DNA from: a bacterium
GTDB lineage: Bacteria; Planctomycetota; Planctomycetia; Pirellulales; Pirellulaceae
DNA: 64,000 nt
Direction: 5' to 3'
NCBI GenBank assembly: GCA_030430075.1
Contig: JAUIGN010000002.1
Coordinates: forward strand, 310,001 to 374,000
The notes beneath the pieces are model-generated. The model had not been told where the DNA came from. It saw only the letters and a program-made list of their open reading frames with translations, and did no database searches. The translations under genes and the position numbers were made by a program. Shown in pieces: positions 46,994 to 56,729 of the stretch; position 1 is the first letter of the stretch; the number at the start of each line of letters is the position of its first letter.

Positions 46994-49900
46994 CTATCCG
47001 TCGAAAGCGCGCCACTCGACATCGGTGCGAACGTGGAGGCGGGACGCCAACTCGAGATAGGTCGACTGGTTGCCGGCGAGTAGGCCGATCACGTTCTCCC
47101 ACGGGATCCGCTCGACTTCGAAGCACAGACGGACTTCGCCGTCGCCTTGGGCCAGCAGGCTCACCGACTCGTCCGCCAGGCATCGCTCCTGCTTCAACGC
47201 CTGTGGTCCGAATTCGCCATTCGGAGGCACCAGCAGCAGCGTCCGCTTGGCGCCACCGGCGGCAAGTAGTGCCGGTCTGGCGCGTGCTACACAGGCGGCC
47301 AGCGCCCCCTCGGCAGACGACTCGTCAGACCCGGCGTCCGCCGCCGCATCTTGCCGAAAATGCTGCTGAAGGACCTGCCGCGTCTGATCTTCGATCGTCT
47401 TGGCCAGGGACTGAAAATCCCAGCCCGGCGTCGGCTCCGGGTCGTCAGCCACCACGTGGTGACCGAGGCCCGTCCGGGTCAGCTGGTGATCGAGTGATAC
47501 CAAGAGTCGCGGTACGGCATTCCGTAATGCTTCGTCAGGCCCAGCCAGCGAAGACCGCCCGTTGCGTGCCGGCGAGGGTAGCTTCGTTCGGCCGGAGACC
47601 ATCATCATGATCGCCTGCTCAGCCTCCTCAATCCGCCGTCTCACATCGGCTGCTGTTTGACGCAGCGACTGCCAGTAGGAGACCTTGCGCCGCAGCATCG
47701 CTGCCACCCGTACCAGGCTGGAGTAATCGAGCACCGCTTGGAGGGTCGCCGGGCATTGGCCGTTGGCAGCGTCCGGCGCAGTCGCCATTGCCGGTTCTTC
47801 TCGAAGGGCCAGGCAAGCTTGGCGATGAGAAGCGGCAGCCGTCGCCGCAGCCTGGAGCTGGGGTTCGGTCGCACACTCGAGCTGTTCAAGCCGAGCGACG
47901 AGCCAGTCGCAGGCGTGCCGGGCGGCGACCAGGCGAAGCTGGGGGGTATCGATCAGCTTTGCGAGCCAGTCACACAAAGAGGTTTGGACGAGCCGAAACC
48001 GGGCGTCCCACTCGCAGGAGAAGGCTGCGGTCAGCGGTTCGGCAGATCCGGCCACCGTCGGCGTCGTCACGTGCAGATCGACGAAGCGAAGCATGGCCAG
48101 CACTCGGTCGTCGCAACTCAAATGCGCCGATCGCAGCCAGGTTGCGCGGACGGATTCGTGGAGGTCGTGCAGCGGATCCGGCGCGGGCCGCCCGCTCTTC
48201 AGCCCGTCTGCGGCCCGGTCATCGGCCATCTCGGCAACTTCGAACATCTCCAGGAACTTCGTCGCCAAGGCTTGCGCCTGTTCCTGGATGTCCGAATCCT
48301 TACCGGTCTGACGGCTTGCAGGTCCGCGAGTGCGGCCCGTCCACAGAGCCACCAGCGCGTCTTGCAGCGTACCCACGGCCGTCTCCATCGCCTGATTCGT
48401 CTGGCAGGAAAGGCGAGCGCTGCCCAACGAGCGGAGCGTGAACGCGGACGAAGGACCACGGTCCTTCAGTGGTTCGCGACAGCTCTGGAAAAAACCGGCA
48501 GCCGGCGGCGCCGTGTTGACAAAGAGGTAGTCAGAAATTTCCTCGACTGACCGTTGTAGCGCACCTTCGGCACGCGCCGCGTCTTGGTGAGTGACATAGG
48601 TATGGGTGAAGGGCGGGTGGTGATCGTCCGCAGGCAAGCGGCAAGCCGGCTCGCCGGGATAACGGTGGTCCGCAAACTGCTTCAGCTCGCCCAACAACGC
48701 GATCGTATTGGCGATGGCCAGGTCCTTGGCTTTGCTGCGTGCCGGCGTGACGCAGGCCAGGATGCCGCAAAGCTGCTCCGCTGTGAGCCCCATTGCCTTG
48801 AGTTGGGTGCGCAACGCGTAGCCCAGGTCCAGCAACATCCCGCCCGCGGTACCACCGCCGGTCGCCCCCACCACAAAGACGTTGGGCGAGCTCGCAGAGA
48901 ACCGCAGCCCAGTCCGCTGTCCGGTCCGTTGCAGCGACGCGGCCGCCGTGGCCGTCGCCAGCTTCTCCTGCACCGTGTCGGCAATGGTGCCGAAGTGGTC
49001 AACAAACGCCAACCGCCCCAAGGCACGGATGCCTTCGGTCTTGCGGGAGCGGGGAATGTTGTAAAGCCAGCGGCGGCTCATCCATTCGAGCAACGCGGTC
49101 GCCTTGCCGCGATAGTCCTGCGAGTCGCGGAGAGGCAAGAGCAGCGATTCGAAGTCTCTAAGCGTCCCCGGAGGGCCCGCGGATGTGGCCTCGGCCAGCA
49201 TCTGGGCGTCCGTTTCCAGGGCCAGGAATTGCCAGGCGGGCGCGTCGCTGAGGTCACCAAACTCGTCCACCAGCCGCTGTTTCAATCGCCTCAGGACCCG
49301 AGTTCCCAACCCGCCAACACCGACAAACAGGGTCGGACGCGCCGCGAACCAGTCGGGCGCCGAGTCGATCGGCGGCAGGTTGCGCTGGGCCACCGGCCGC
49401 GGTAACGTCTCCTGCGGATGGTCGGCTCCGTTGGGCGGCTCGGCGACCGCCAGCCGGTGATCGCCGGCCGCCAGCCCGTTTGCCGGCCCCACCGTGTCGC
49501 CCTGCAAGCGGCGCGTCGCCGGTCGTTGGACCGTGCGCGGTGCCTCCGCCAGCGCATCGACCAGCGCCCGGCAACCGGGAAAACGGCGTTCCGGCTCTTT
49601 CGACAGGGCCCGGGCAATGATCGGCCGATCAAACGTCGATAGCGATTCCAGGCGAGGCGGGCTGTGCAGATGCTGTGCGATCAGTTGCGCTGAAGTTCGC
49701 CCGGAGAACGGCGGCCTCCCCGTCAACAATTCCTGGAAGACGATCGCCAGACTGTACTGGTCGGTGTGCCGATGAGGTCGCCCGTCAAACACCTCCGGTG
49801 CGGCGTACAGTGGCGTCATGCCGCCCGGCGGCGAGCGGTCGCCGTCATCGACCTGCCGCAGCAGACCAAAGTCGGCAACTTTGACGCGATCGGCAACCAG

Positions 49901-50386
49901 CAGCAGGTTTTCCGGCTTGACGTCGAGATGCAACAAGTTGTGCTCTTCGACCAGGTAGTCGAGCGCATCGGCGACGTCACGAAGATAGGCGATCAGTTCC
50001 CCGCGCGGGATCCCCGGCAGTCCGCCTTCCCGATGCATGACTTGACGGTCCCGCAGATTGCCGTCCGCCAGTTCCATCACGATAACCAGGTTGTCCGCAA
50101 TCGACTCGATGCGCTCCAGCGAAAGCAACAACGGGTGCCGGACTTGCTTGATCCGCTGCAGCGCCTTGAGCTCACGCGCCGCACGATCACTGTGCCGCTG
50201 GCCGTAGACGATCTTGATCGCCTTGGCCAATCCGCCCGGAGCCGAAGCCCGCCAGACCTCGCCGAAGCCGCCGGAACCGAGCCGCTCGCCCAGCACGTAC
50301 CCCGGAATCGGCTCGCGGAGGTCGATCGTCAGGACGGCGGTCGGGAGCGTTTCCAGCGCTGTTCTGTGGTCATTGCTGGCCGGCAT
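46994..50386 (-). CDS. Ser/Thr protein kinase fused to a bacterial tubulin-like domain
   Basis: 1130 residues, AAGGA seven bases before ATG 50386. The Hanks-type kinase (about 30-290) has a Gly loop (LGSGGFGEVW), Lys58 (AKAIK), catalytic loop HLDVKPEN (D155, N160), DFG at 172-174 and APEVF; it looks catalytically complete though HRD is HLD. After a linker, residues ~350-1130 hold a tubulin-like domain: an N-terminal nucleotide-binding turn FVGVGGLGTRVLRRL (354-368) and the tubulin signature loop GATGGGTAGGMLLDLG (508-522). No membrane segment. It probably polymerises or binds GTP and phosphorylates partners. It follows the AAA+ gene by 10 bases. Confidence 0.88.
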   Translation of the reverse strand: MPASNDHRTALETLPTAVLTIDLREPIPGYVLGERLGSGGFGEVWRASAPGGLAKAIKIVYGQRHSDRAARELKALQRIKQVRHPLLLSLERIESIADNLVIVMELADGNLRDRQVMHREGGLPGIPRGELIAYLRDVADALDYLVEEHNLLHLDVKPENLLLVADRVKVADFGLLRQVDDGDRSPPGGMTPLYAAPEVFDGRPHRHTDQYSLAIVFQELLTGRPPFSGRTSAQLIAQHLHSPPRLESLSTFDRPIIARALSKEPERRFPGCRALVDALAEAPRTVQRPATRRLQGDTVGPANGLAAGDHRLAVAEPPNGADHPQETLPRPVAQRNLPPIDSAPDWFAARPTLFVGVGGLGTRVLRRLKQRLVDEFGDLSDAPAWQFLALETDAQMLAEATSAGPPGTLRDFESLLLPLRDSQDYRGKATALLEWMSRRWLYNIPRSRKTEGIRALGRLAFVDHFGTIADTVQEKLATATAAASLQRTGQRTGLRFSASSPNVFVVGATGGGTAGGMLLDLGYALRTQLKAMGLTAEQLCGILACVTPARSKAKDLAIANTIALLGELKQFADHRYPGEPACRLPADDHHPPFTHTYVTHQDAARAEGALQRSVEEISDYLFVNTAPPAAGFFQSCREPLKDRGPSSAFTLRSLGSARLSCQTNQAMETAVGTLQDALVALWTGRTRGPASRQTGKDSDIQEQAQALATKFLEMFEVAEMADDRAADGLKSGRPAPDPLHDLHESVRATWLRSAHLSCDDRVLAMLRFVDLHVTTPTVAGSAEPLTAAFSCEWDARFRLVQTSLCDWLAKLIDTPQLRLVAARHACDWLVARLEQLECATEPQLQAAATAAASHRQACLALREEPAMATAPDAANGQCPATLQAVLDYSSLVRVAAMLRRKVSYWQSLRQTAADVRRRIEEAEQAIMMMVSGRTKLPSPARNGRSSLAGPDEALRNAVPRLLVSLDHQLTRTGLGHHVVADDPEPTPGWDFQSLAKTIEDQTRQVLQQHFRQDAAADAGSDESSAEGALAACVARARPALLAAGGAKRTLLLVPPNGEFGPQALKQERCLADESVSLLAQGDGEVRLCFEVERIPWENVIGLLAGNQSTYLELASRLHVRTDVEWRAFDG

Positions 50387-50396
50387 GCAGCGGTCC

Positions 50397-51719
50397 TTAT
50401 GACTTCAATACCGTCGCGAAGTAGCTCGTTACGACACGATCGAGGTACTCTGCGTTCATCTCAAAAGGGATTCGATGGTAGGCGCAATAGCTGCGCAACT
50501 GCTTGAGCATGTCGCGGGGATGGCACCGCCGCATGGCCCGCTGCTTCGATCGGTAGTGAGTGGCCAGGAGATCTTCCACGACCTCGTAGCGATAAGTGCA
50601 ACCAAACTGCGCCGCATACAGCTCGAACAGCTCGTGAAACTCCTCTTCACTCGGATTGCCGACTTCGATCTTGTACGGGATGCGCCGCAAGAAGGCTTCA
50701 TCCACCAACTCGGAGGGCTCCAGGTTGGTCGAAAAGAGAATCAACTGTTCAAACGGCACCTGCACCTTCTTGCCGGAGGCGAGCGTTAGAAAATCCTGGT
50801 TGCTCTCCAGCGGGATGATCCACCGGTTCAGCAACTCGGATGGAGCAACGCGCTGGCGGCCGAAGTCGTCAATCACCAGGCAACCGCAATTACTCTTGAG
50901 CTGCAAGGGAGCTTCGCTGACATGACTGTGCGGATCGTGGCGAATTTCCAGGCTGTCCATCGTCAGTTCTCCGCCCACCACAACCGTCGGCCGGCGAACG
51001 CGCACCCAACGGCGGTCGAATTCGTGCGAAGAAATCAGTCCACGCGAGTCGCCGCTGACGTCATGATGGTACGAGGGATCGTAGACCTTGATGATTTCTC
51101 CGTTTTCGAGCAGTGCGTGGGGTACCCAGACGGCCTGGCCGAAACACTGCGTGAGGCGCCTCGCCAAGGTCGACTTGCCATTGCCCGGTTCCCCAAACAG
51201 GAACATGCCGGCCCCGGAATTCACCGCCGGACCGAGCCGGTCGAACAGCTCATCTGGAACGGTGATGCCCTGAAAGGCCGCCACCAGTTCCTCGCGGCGC
51301 GGCGATTCTGCGGCAATCGACTGGGCCTCGACCGAGATCACGTAGTCCATCAACGGAACCGGCGCCGGGCCAACGTAGGCGCACGCGCGAATCGCCCGCT
51401 GGGCGGCGGCATTCCCCTGTTCGGTCAGCGCATAGTAATAATCGTTAAAGGCCGCCGCACCCGCGTGCACCAGCAGTTGGCGTGCACGTAAGGATTGGAT
51501 CACTTCATCCAAGAGCCCGTACGGCAGGCAAATCTGGTCCGCCAGCCGCCGCCCGCTCGACGTCCCCAGCGAAGCCAGCGCCTTGATCACCAGCGACTCG
51601 ACAAACGGTGTGGGCAGGCCGGTCTCTGCCAGCGCCGTCGGCTGCGTCGGCAGGAATGCTTCGTCCGACAACAGGGTGGCCAGCAGTTCACTTTCAAGCT
51701 CGATCGTCTCCGTTGTCAT
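50397..51719 (-). CDS. AAA+ ATPase with N-terminal winged-helix-like region
   Basis: 440 residues. Residues 1-120 are helical with a winged-helix look (LADQICLPYGLLDEVIQSLR, YYYALTEQGNAAAQRAI). The AAA+ core has Walker A GEPGNGKST (176-184), Walker B CLVIDDFG (280-287) and a sensor-1 LILFSTNLEPSELVDEAFLR with an Arg finger region. A C-terminal helical lid includes MRRCHPRDMLKQLRSYCAYH. It is first in a two-gene operon with the kinase-tubulin fusion. It may remodel or load the tubulin-like partner; this is inferred from the operon only. Confidence 0.85.
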   Translation of the reverse strand: MTTETIELESELLATLLSDEAFLPTQPTALAETGLPTPFVESLVIKALASLGTSSGRRLADQICLPYGLLDEVIQSLRARQLLVHAGAAAFNDYYYALTEQGNAAAQRAIRACAYVGPAPVPLMDYVISVEAQSIAAESPRREELVAAFQGITVPDELFDRLGPAVNSGAGMFLFGEPGNGKSTLARRLTQCFGQAVWVPHALLENGEIIKVYDPSYHHDVSGDSRGLISSHEFDRRWVRVRRPTVVVGGELTMDSLEIRHDPHSHVSEAPLQLKSNCGCLVIDDFGRQRVAPSELLNRWIIPLESNQDFLTLASGKKVQVPFEQLILFSTNLEPSELVDEAFLRRIPYKIEVGNPSEEEFHELFELYAAQFGCTYRYEVVEDLLATHYRSKQRAMRRCHPRDMLKQLRSYCAYHRIPFEMNAEYLDRVVTSYFATVLKS

Positions 51720-52165
51720 GGCTGCCCCAGTGCTGAATGCGGTGGAAAATCGTCGATGCCCATGTCGCAGCGTGTTCCCGCGCCAACCTCACGGCGACCG
51801 CGGGACACGGCGACCGCGGGACAGGCCCTATCAACGTTTTCGTCTGAGATCGGCTGCGCACCACGATCGAGGGATCGCGTGGAGGTCGATTTCATCGCAA
51901 CGATAGCTCACAAATTGCGGGTGCTACCCCAGCCGTTGCCCGCCCGGCCACCGCAGGTGTGAGGTCATTGGGCCACACCGCAGCGCTTGACCAGGCTGCC
52001 GCTGCGGCGAGACCGCGTGCCGTAACCTCCATGACAGAAACACCTTGCATCTCTCGCGACATTCAACACCGAACGATCGGCGGGGGCCATTTGCGGGGAA
52101 AAAGCGGTTCCTGACCCGATTTGTGGGCTACCTTTGGGGATAGATCGTCTGCTTGGAGTTGGGAC
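51720..52165. other. Intergenic region between divergent genes
   Basis: 446 bases between the AAA+ gene (minus) and the FHA-EAL gene (plus). Must contain promoters for both, but I see no clear -35/-10 pair and no gene. Confidence 0.35.
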
Positions 52166-53308
52166 ATGGAATCGCTGCCTGCAAACACGACCGCCGCCAC
52201 CCCGGAGGGTGATGCGTCCGCCTGGTTCCTGGCCGGTCAGTTGGGCGCCGGAAAAACCACCTCGCACGTGGCGATCAAATCATCCCCTTTCGTCATCGGA
52301 CGCCGCCCGGAAGCGTCGCTCTGTTTGCCGTATCGGACCGTGTCCGGCATGCATGCCACCATCTCGATGGACACACAGGGTCCCATCCTGCAGGACCTGC
52401 AGAGTACCAACGGGACGTTTGTTAATGGTCGGCGAGTCAGTTCGGCAATTCGGCTCAAGTTTGACGATCTGATTCAATTCGCCGACATCCCGGTCCGCGT
52501 ACGACGGCAGAGTGCCGAGAACCGAACCCAGACGTTGCCGGAAGACGTTTACGATCAGGCGATCGCCCTGGTTCAGTTCGATAAGCTGATGACCGAGCGG
52601 CGCGTGACCCCGTTCTACCAGCCCGTCGTCGACATTCCGACGAGGCAACTGCTGGGGTACGAAGTCTTGGGACGCAGTCAGCTCGTCGGGATCACGACGC
52701 CCACGGCGATGTTCCTGGCAGCCGCCAAACTCAACCTCGAAGTGCAACTCAGCCGCATGCTCCGCTGGGAAGGAATCCAACACAGCGCCGCGCTGCCGGG
52801 CCAGCCACATCTGTTCGTCAACACGCACCCGGCGGAGCTGGCCGAGCCGGGATTGGCCGATTCGCTGCGCGCCGTCCGCGAATGCAATCCCACGCAGCCA
52901 CTCACGCTGGAGATCCACGAGGCGGCCGTTACCAATGACATCATGATGAGCGAACTGCGCGCGGCATTGCTCGATCTGAATATCTCGATGGCGTATGACG
53001 ACTTCGGCGCAGGCCGCGCTCAACTTTCCGAACTGGTCAAGGTCCGCCCCGAATACATCAAGTTCGACATTTCGCTGGTTCACGACATCCATGTTGCCAG
53101 CGCGCAACACCAGCAGATGGTGGCCTCCCTGGTCAAGATGGTCCATGAGTTGGGGATCATCCCGCTCGCCGAAGGCGTCGAGTGCGAAGAAGAGAGTGAG
53201 ACCTGCCGGCAGCTCGGCTTCGAACTTGGCCAAGGTTTCTATTACGGGCGGCCTGCCGCGGCCCCGGACCGGCTCGATCTGCTGGACCTTCGCAACCACG
53301 TCACTTGA
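52166..53308 (+). CDS. FHA-EAL protein (putative c-di-GMP phosphodiesterase)
   Basis: 380 residues from ATG 52166 (GGAG upstream). The FHA domain (about 25-110) has FVIGRRPEASLCLPYRTVSG, MHATI and LQSTNGTFVNGRRV, all the phospho-threonine-binding residues. The EAL domain (about 140-370) has EVLGRS in place of EALLR, NTHPAEL, EIHEAAV, DDFGAG, YIKFDISLV, AEGVECEEE and QGFYYGRP. The metal-binding residues look conserved, so it may be active. It would link phospho-protein recognition to c-di-GMP breakdown, and it lies beside a Ser/Thr kinase operon (divergent). Confidence 0.88.
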   Translation: MESLPANTTAATPEGDASAWFLAGQLGAGKTTSHVAIKSSPFVIGRRPEASLCLPYRTVSGMHATISMDTQGPILQDLQSTNGTFVNGRRVSSAIRLKFDDLIQFADIPVRVRRQSAENRTQTLPEDVYDQAIALVQFDKLMTERRVTPFYQPVVDIPTRQLLGYEVLGRSQLVGITTPTAMFLAAAKLNLEVQLSRMLRWEGIQHSAALPGQPHLFVNTHPAELAEPGLADSLRAVRECNPTQPLTLEIHEAAVTNDIMMSELRAALLDLNISMAYDDFGAGRAQLSELVKVRPEYIKFDISLVHDIHVASAQHQQMVASLVKMVHELGIIPLAEGVECEEESETCRQLGFELGQGFYYGRPAAAPDRLDLLDLRNHVT

Positions 53309-53388
53309 TGGCCGGCGCGCCGTTCACGCGTTTCACTCGTCTTACACAGCACCGCGGGTTGATGGAAGACGTTGGTTCGGCAGGCAGG

Positions 53389-53567
53389 GGAGACCTTCGG
53401 TCGGCCGTTTCGGCGGGGTCAGAGACCCGCGCCGAGCAGTGGGTCAGAGACCCGCGCCGAGCAGTGGGGCAGAGACCCGCGCCGAGCACTGGGTCAGAGA
53501 CCCGCGCCGAGCAGTGGGTCAGAGACCCGCGCCGAGCAGTGGGTGAGAGGCCCGCGGCGGGCAGTCG
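53389..53567. repeat. Tandem repeat array, locus C (six 25-bp units)
   Basis: Header GGAGACCTTCGGTCGGCCGT (then TTCGGCGG) is followed by six units starting at 53418, 53443, 53468, 53493, 53518 and 53543. The unit is GTCAGAGACCCGCGCCGAGC plus AGTGG, nearly identical until the last one decays. Each junction forms a small GGGTC-AGA-GACCC palindrome. It ends 37 bases from the stop of yebC (minus). Confidence 0.9.
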
Positions 53568-53604
53568 TGCGGGCGTTCCATGCAGGCTGGGAGCGCGCTG
53601 CTGG

Positions 53605-54357
53605 TTATTCCTCGGCAAGCTCGGCCAGTGCTTCCTCGTCAACATTGAAATTGGCGGAGACATTCTGGACGTCGTCGTGATCGTCCAACGCTTCCAGCAG
53701 CTTGAACACCTTGCGGGCCCCGGCGGCGTCCAAGTCGACCGTGTTGGTCGGAATGCGCGTGACTTCCTTGGTTTCCGGCGTCAATTGGGCCGCCTCCATC
53801 GCGCCGACCACCGTGGAATATGAGTCCGGATCGCAGAGCACCTCGATCTTGTCGCCCTCGGCCCGCACGTCTTCGGCACCCGCTTCCAGGGCGACTTCCA
53901 TCAATTGCTCTTCATCGGTCGCTTCCGCCGGGAAGACGATCAATCCCTTCCGCTCGAACAGATAAGCGACGCAGTTGGTCGGCCCCAGCTTGCCGCCGTG
54001 CACTTCAAACAGTTTGCGCACTTCCGGCGCCGTGCGGTTGCGGTTGTCGGTCATGATGTCGCACATGATTGCCACACCGTTTGGACCGTAGCCCTCGTAC
54101 AGCACCTCTTCGACATCTCCACCCTCGAGCTCGCCGGTCCCCTTCTTGATCGCCCGGGCGATCGTGTCGTTGGGCATATTGGCGGCTTTGGCGTCCGCAA
54201 TGGCCAGCCGCAGCCGTACATTCGCGTCCGCATCCCCGCCGCCCATCTTGGCCGCCACGATGATCGCCTTCGAGAGCTTGCTCCAGAGCTTGCCTCGCTT
54301 GTTGTCGATCACCGCTTTCTTGTGCTTGATTCCCGCCCAATGCGAATGTCCTGCCAT
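53605..54357 (-). CDS. yebC: YebC/PmpR (TACO1) family protein
   Basis: 250 residues, full length. Starts MAGHSHWAGIKHKKAVIDNK, with GKLWSKLSKAIIVAAKMGGG and LRLAIADAKAANMPNDTIAR, the classical YebC N-terminal domain, then YEGYGPNGVAIMCDIMTDNR and the acidic C-terminal region. The family was annotated as transcription regulators; recent work ties it to translation of polyproline-rich stretches at the ribosome. That fits a genome with very Pro-rich proteins. It lies 17 bases after the TPR gene in the same direction. Confidence 0.95.
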   Translation of the reverse strand: MAGHSHWAGIKHKKAVIDNKRGKLWSKLSKAIIVAAKMGGGDADANVRLRLAIADAKAANMPNDTIARAIKKGTGELEGGDVEEVLYEGYGPNGVAIMCDIMTDNRNRTAPEVRKLFEVHGGKLGPTNCVAYLFERKGLIVFPAEATDEEQLMEVALEAGAEDVRAEGDKIEVLCDPDSYSTVVGAMEAAQLTPETKEVTRIPTNTVDLDAAGARKVFKLLEALDDHDDVQNVSANFNVDEEALAELAEE

Positions 54358-54374
54358 GTTGCCTTATCCTCGTT

Positions 54375-56729
54375 TCAATCTTGACTATGTAGTTTGATCT
54401 TGGCCGCAACCGCATCGGCGCGATCATTCTGATCGGTACTGCGAAAGACGGACTGTGCCTTGCGCCACGTCGCAACAGCTTGCCGTCGTTGCCGGTTTCC
54501 CAACTGGGCATCACCCAGGTGATCCAGGATGACGCCATCCGGTTCGTCGCCCGCCGCCGCGCGAGTGAGCTCCTGGACCGCTTCTGTGAAACGTCCCAAG
54601 CGGTAATATGCCCATCCCAAGCTGTCGCGATAGGCGATGTTCTCCGGCTCCGCGGCGACCGCCCGTTGGATCATCCGCGTGGCCCGCTCGAGGTGTTTCT
54701 CTTGATCGACCCACAGATAACCGAGGTCGTTCAGCGCGCCGATGTCCTCCGGAAATTCGTCCAGGACTTGGGCCAGCCACTCCTCGGCTTCGCCGAACTG
54801 CTGGCGTTCGACTTCAATGTTGGAGAGAACCAGGCGGGTTTCACGGAGTACCGCGCGGACTCCTGGCACATCGAAGGTCGTGTCGTGCTCGGCCATGAGT
54901 TCGCGATACGCATCGATCGCCTCGTCATACCGCTTGGCCTGATATAGAATCCACGGTGTTCGGCTGGCAAAGCGGGGCGAGTCGCTGCGCAAATCGGCGG
55001 CGCGCGCTGCGGCCGCCAAGGCGACATCCGTTTCACCCGCATACTGAGCGGCGCCGGCCAGGTAGAACTGCAGCGCGCTCTCTTCCTGCTCCGGCGGATC
55101 GGCACGCAGCGCGTGTTGGAACAGGCTTGTCGCACGCGTTGCATCCTCGGCGATGAATGCGGCCAGCCCAAGCTGCTCGAGAACCTCGACCTTTTCGTCT
55201 CCCGCATGCCGCTCGGCCAGATCCGCGAAGAAATCAAATTCGTCCAGCTTGCCGGCCTGGAGCGCGACGTGGGACGCGGCCAGACTCGCCGCCAGCCGCT
55301 CTGCCTCTTCACCCGCCGTGCATCGCTCGCGGGCATCCGCGAGCAACGCGTTGGTCAATTCCGGATCAGCGACGAGATCCCGGGTGGCATCTTCCAGAAC
55401 ATCGAGCGTTTTGGTGGCCGCGGCGACCTGCCCCAAGACCGATAGCAACCGCTTGGTGTCCGGCTGCCGGAGATAGATTGTCGCCAGGCCTTGGTAGGCG
55501 TCCGCCGTCGGCTGCTGTGCAAGGAGGCTGGTATAGCGGGCCGCCGCCCCGGCCAAATCACCTGCTTCCAGGAGTTGCTGGGCGAGGAAATAGCCCAGCG
55601 GACCGTTGTCGGGATCCAACGCGTACTGCTTCTCAAGCTCCTCCAACAAGGCAGCCCGCGACTGGTCCGGCTCGGGATGCTCGGCGGCGCAGATCTTCTC
55701 GAGAAGCCGGTAAGGCTCCAAAGCAGACACGGTCGATTTCGATGCGAAATACTCCGCCAGTCTCGCCCTCGCCTCAGCCGGGTTCCCCTGGCGATGAGCG
55801 ATGTCCGCCCGGTGAAAAGCGAGCCGGGCCGGGTTGGGATCGTATGTGTCCGCCTGCTCGAACAAGGAGGCCGCTGCCTCCAACTCCCCGACCTCCATCA
55901 GGCATGCCGCCATCAGTTGGTACAGGGCGGCAGGCTTGGCCAGCAGCGCCTTGCGCTGTTCCTCCGTGATGACCTGGGGATCTCCGAGCCCTTCGCGGGC
56001 GTCGGCGAACTGCCGTGCGGCGCTGGCGAAATCCTCGTTGATGAAGTAGAGCCGCCCCATTTCGATGCGGACCGCAACCGCCGCCGCATCCAGTCGCTGC
56101 TTGTCAGGCTGCAACTCGAGCGCCTTTTCGTACATACTCAGTGCCCGGGACGTCTCGTTCTGCTGCGCCAGGAGGGCGCCCAACTGAAGCAACAGTTGCG
56201 GATTTCGCGGCCGCCGCTCGGCCGACAAGATCGCGTAGCGGGCCGCCTCTTCATTCCTCCCCAGCTTGCTTGCCAGGGCCACAACCTGGTCCAACAGGGC
56301 GACCCGCTGCTGGTTGAATCGCCAGGCCCGCTGGAAGTGGCGCAAGGCCATCGGATCGTTCTGCCGCTGCAAGTACAAACGTGCCTGGGCGAAATGGGCC
56401 GCCGACGTCAACAGATCATCTTCCGACTCGCTCCGCGCGCGCCTGGGCTGGAGCAGTTGCGGAGCGTCCTCCGTCACGGTCGGCTCCCCGGACGACCGGG
56501 CCCCCTGCTCCGCCCCGTCCTGATTCGCCTGCGACACGGGAAGTGCAGCCTCCACGGCACGAGGCGCTGCCATGATGATCGCGGCACCGACGGCGAGTGC
56601 TCCGATGTAGCCAAGCGGCCGGCTGAAACCAAACGACACACCGGCGCACCGCTCGGAGCATGTCGTCCGGCGGGATGTCGCCACCCAGGACAGGCGATGC
56701 CTCGATGCAGGCACAAGACGGGCCATCAT
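54375..56729 (-). CDS. Exported TPR-repeat protein
   Basis: 784 residues from ATG 56729. A membrane/signal segment (YIGALAVGAAIIMAAPRAVE) follows an Arg-rich n-region. The remainder is TPR-type repeats, clearest at RARLYLQRQNDPMALRHFQR, ALSMYEKALELQPDKQRLDA, ATSLFQHALRADPPEQEESA and ATRMIQRAVAAEPENIAYRD, then SLGWAYYRLGRFTEAVQELT. Likely a periplasmic scaffold. Co-transcribed with yebC. A dispersed repeat lies about 230-300 bases upstream. Confidence 0.82.
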   Translation of the reverse strand: MMARLVPASRHRLSWVATSRRTTCSERCAGVSFGFSRPLGYIGALAVGAAIIMAAPRAVEAALPVSQANQDGAEQGARSSGEPTVTEDAPQLLQPRRARSESEDDLLTSAAHFAQARLYLQRQNDPMALRHFQRAWRFNQQRVALLDQVVALASKLGRNEEAARYAILSAERRPRNPQLLLQLGALLAQQNETSRALSMYEKALELQPDKQRLDAAAVAVRIEMGRLYFINEDFASAARQFADAREGLGDPQVITEEQRKALLAKPAALYQLMAACLMEVGELEAAASLFEQADTYDPNPARLAFHRADIAHRQGNPAEARARLAEYFASKSTVSALEPYRLLEKICAAEHPEPDQSRAALLEELEKQYALDPDNGPLGYFLAQQLLEAGDLAGAAARYTSLLAQQPTADAYQGLATIYLRQPDTKRLLSVLGQVAAATKTLDVLEDATRDLVADPELTNALLADARERCTAGEEAERLAASLAASHVALQAGKLDEFDFFADLAERHAGDEKVEVLEQLGLAAFIAEDATRATSLFQHALRADPPEQEESALQFYLAGAAQYAGETDVALAAAARAADLRSDSPRFASRTPWILYQAKRYDEAIDAYRELMAEHDTTFDVPGVRAVLRETRLVLSNIEVERQQFGEAEEWLAQVLDEFPEDIGALNDLGYLWVDQEKHLERATRMIQRAVAAEPENIAYRDSLGWAYYRLGRFTEAVQELTRAAAGDEPDGVILDHLGDAQLGNRQRRQAVATWRKAQSVFRSTDQNDRADAVAAKIKLHSQD

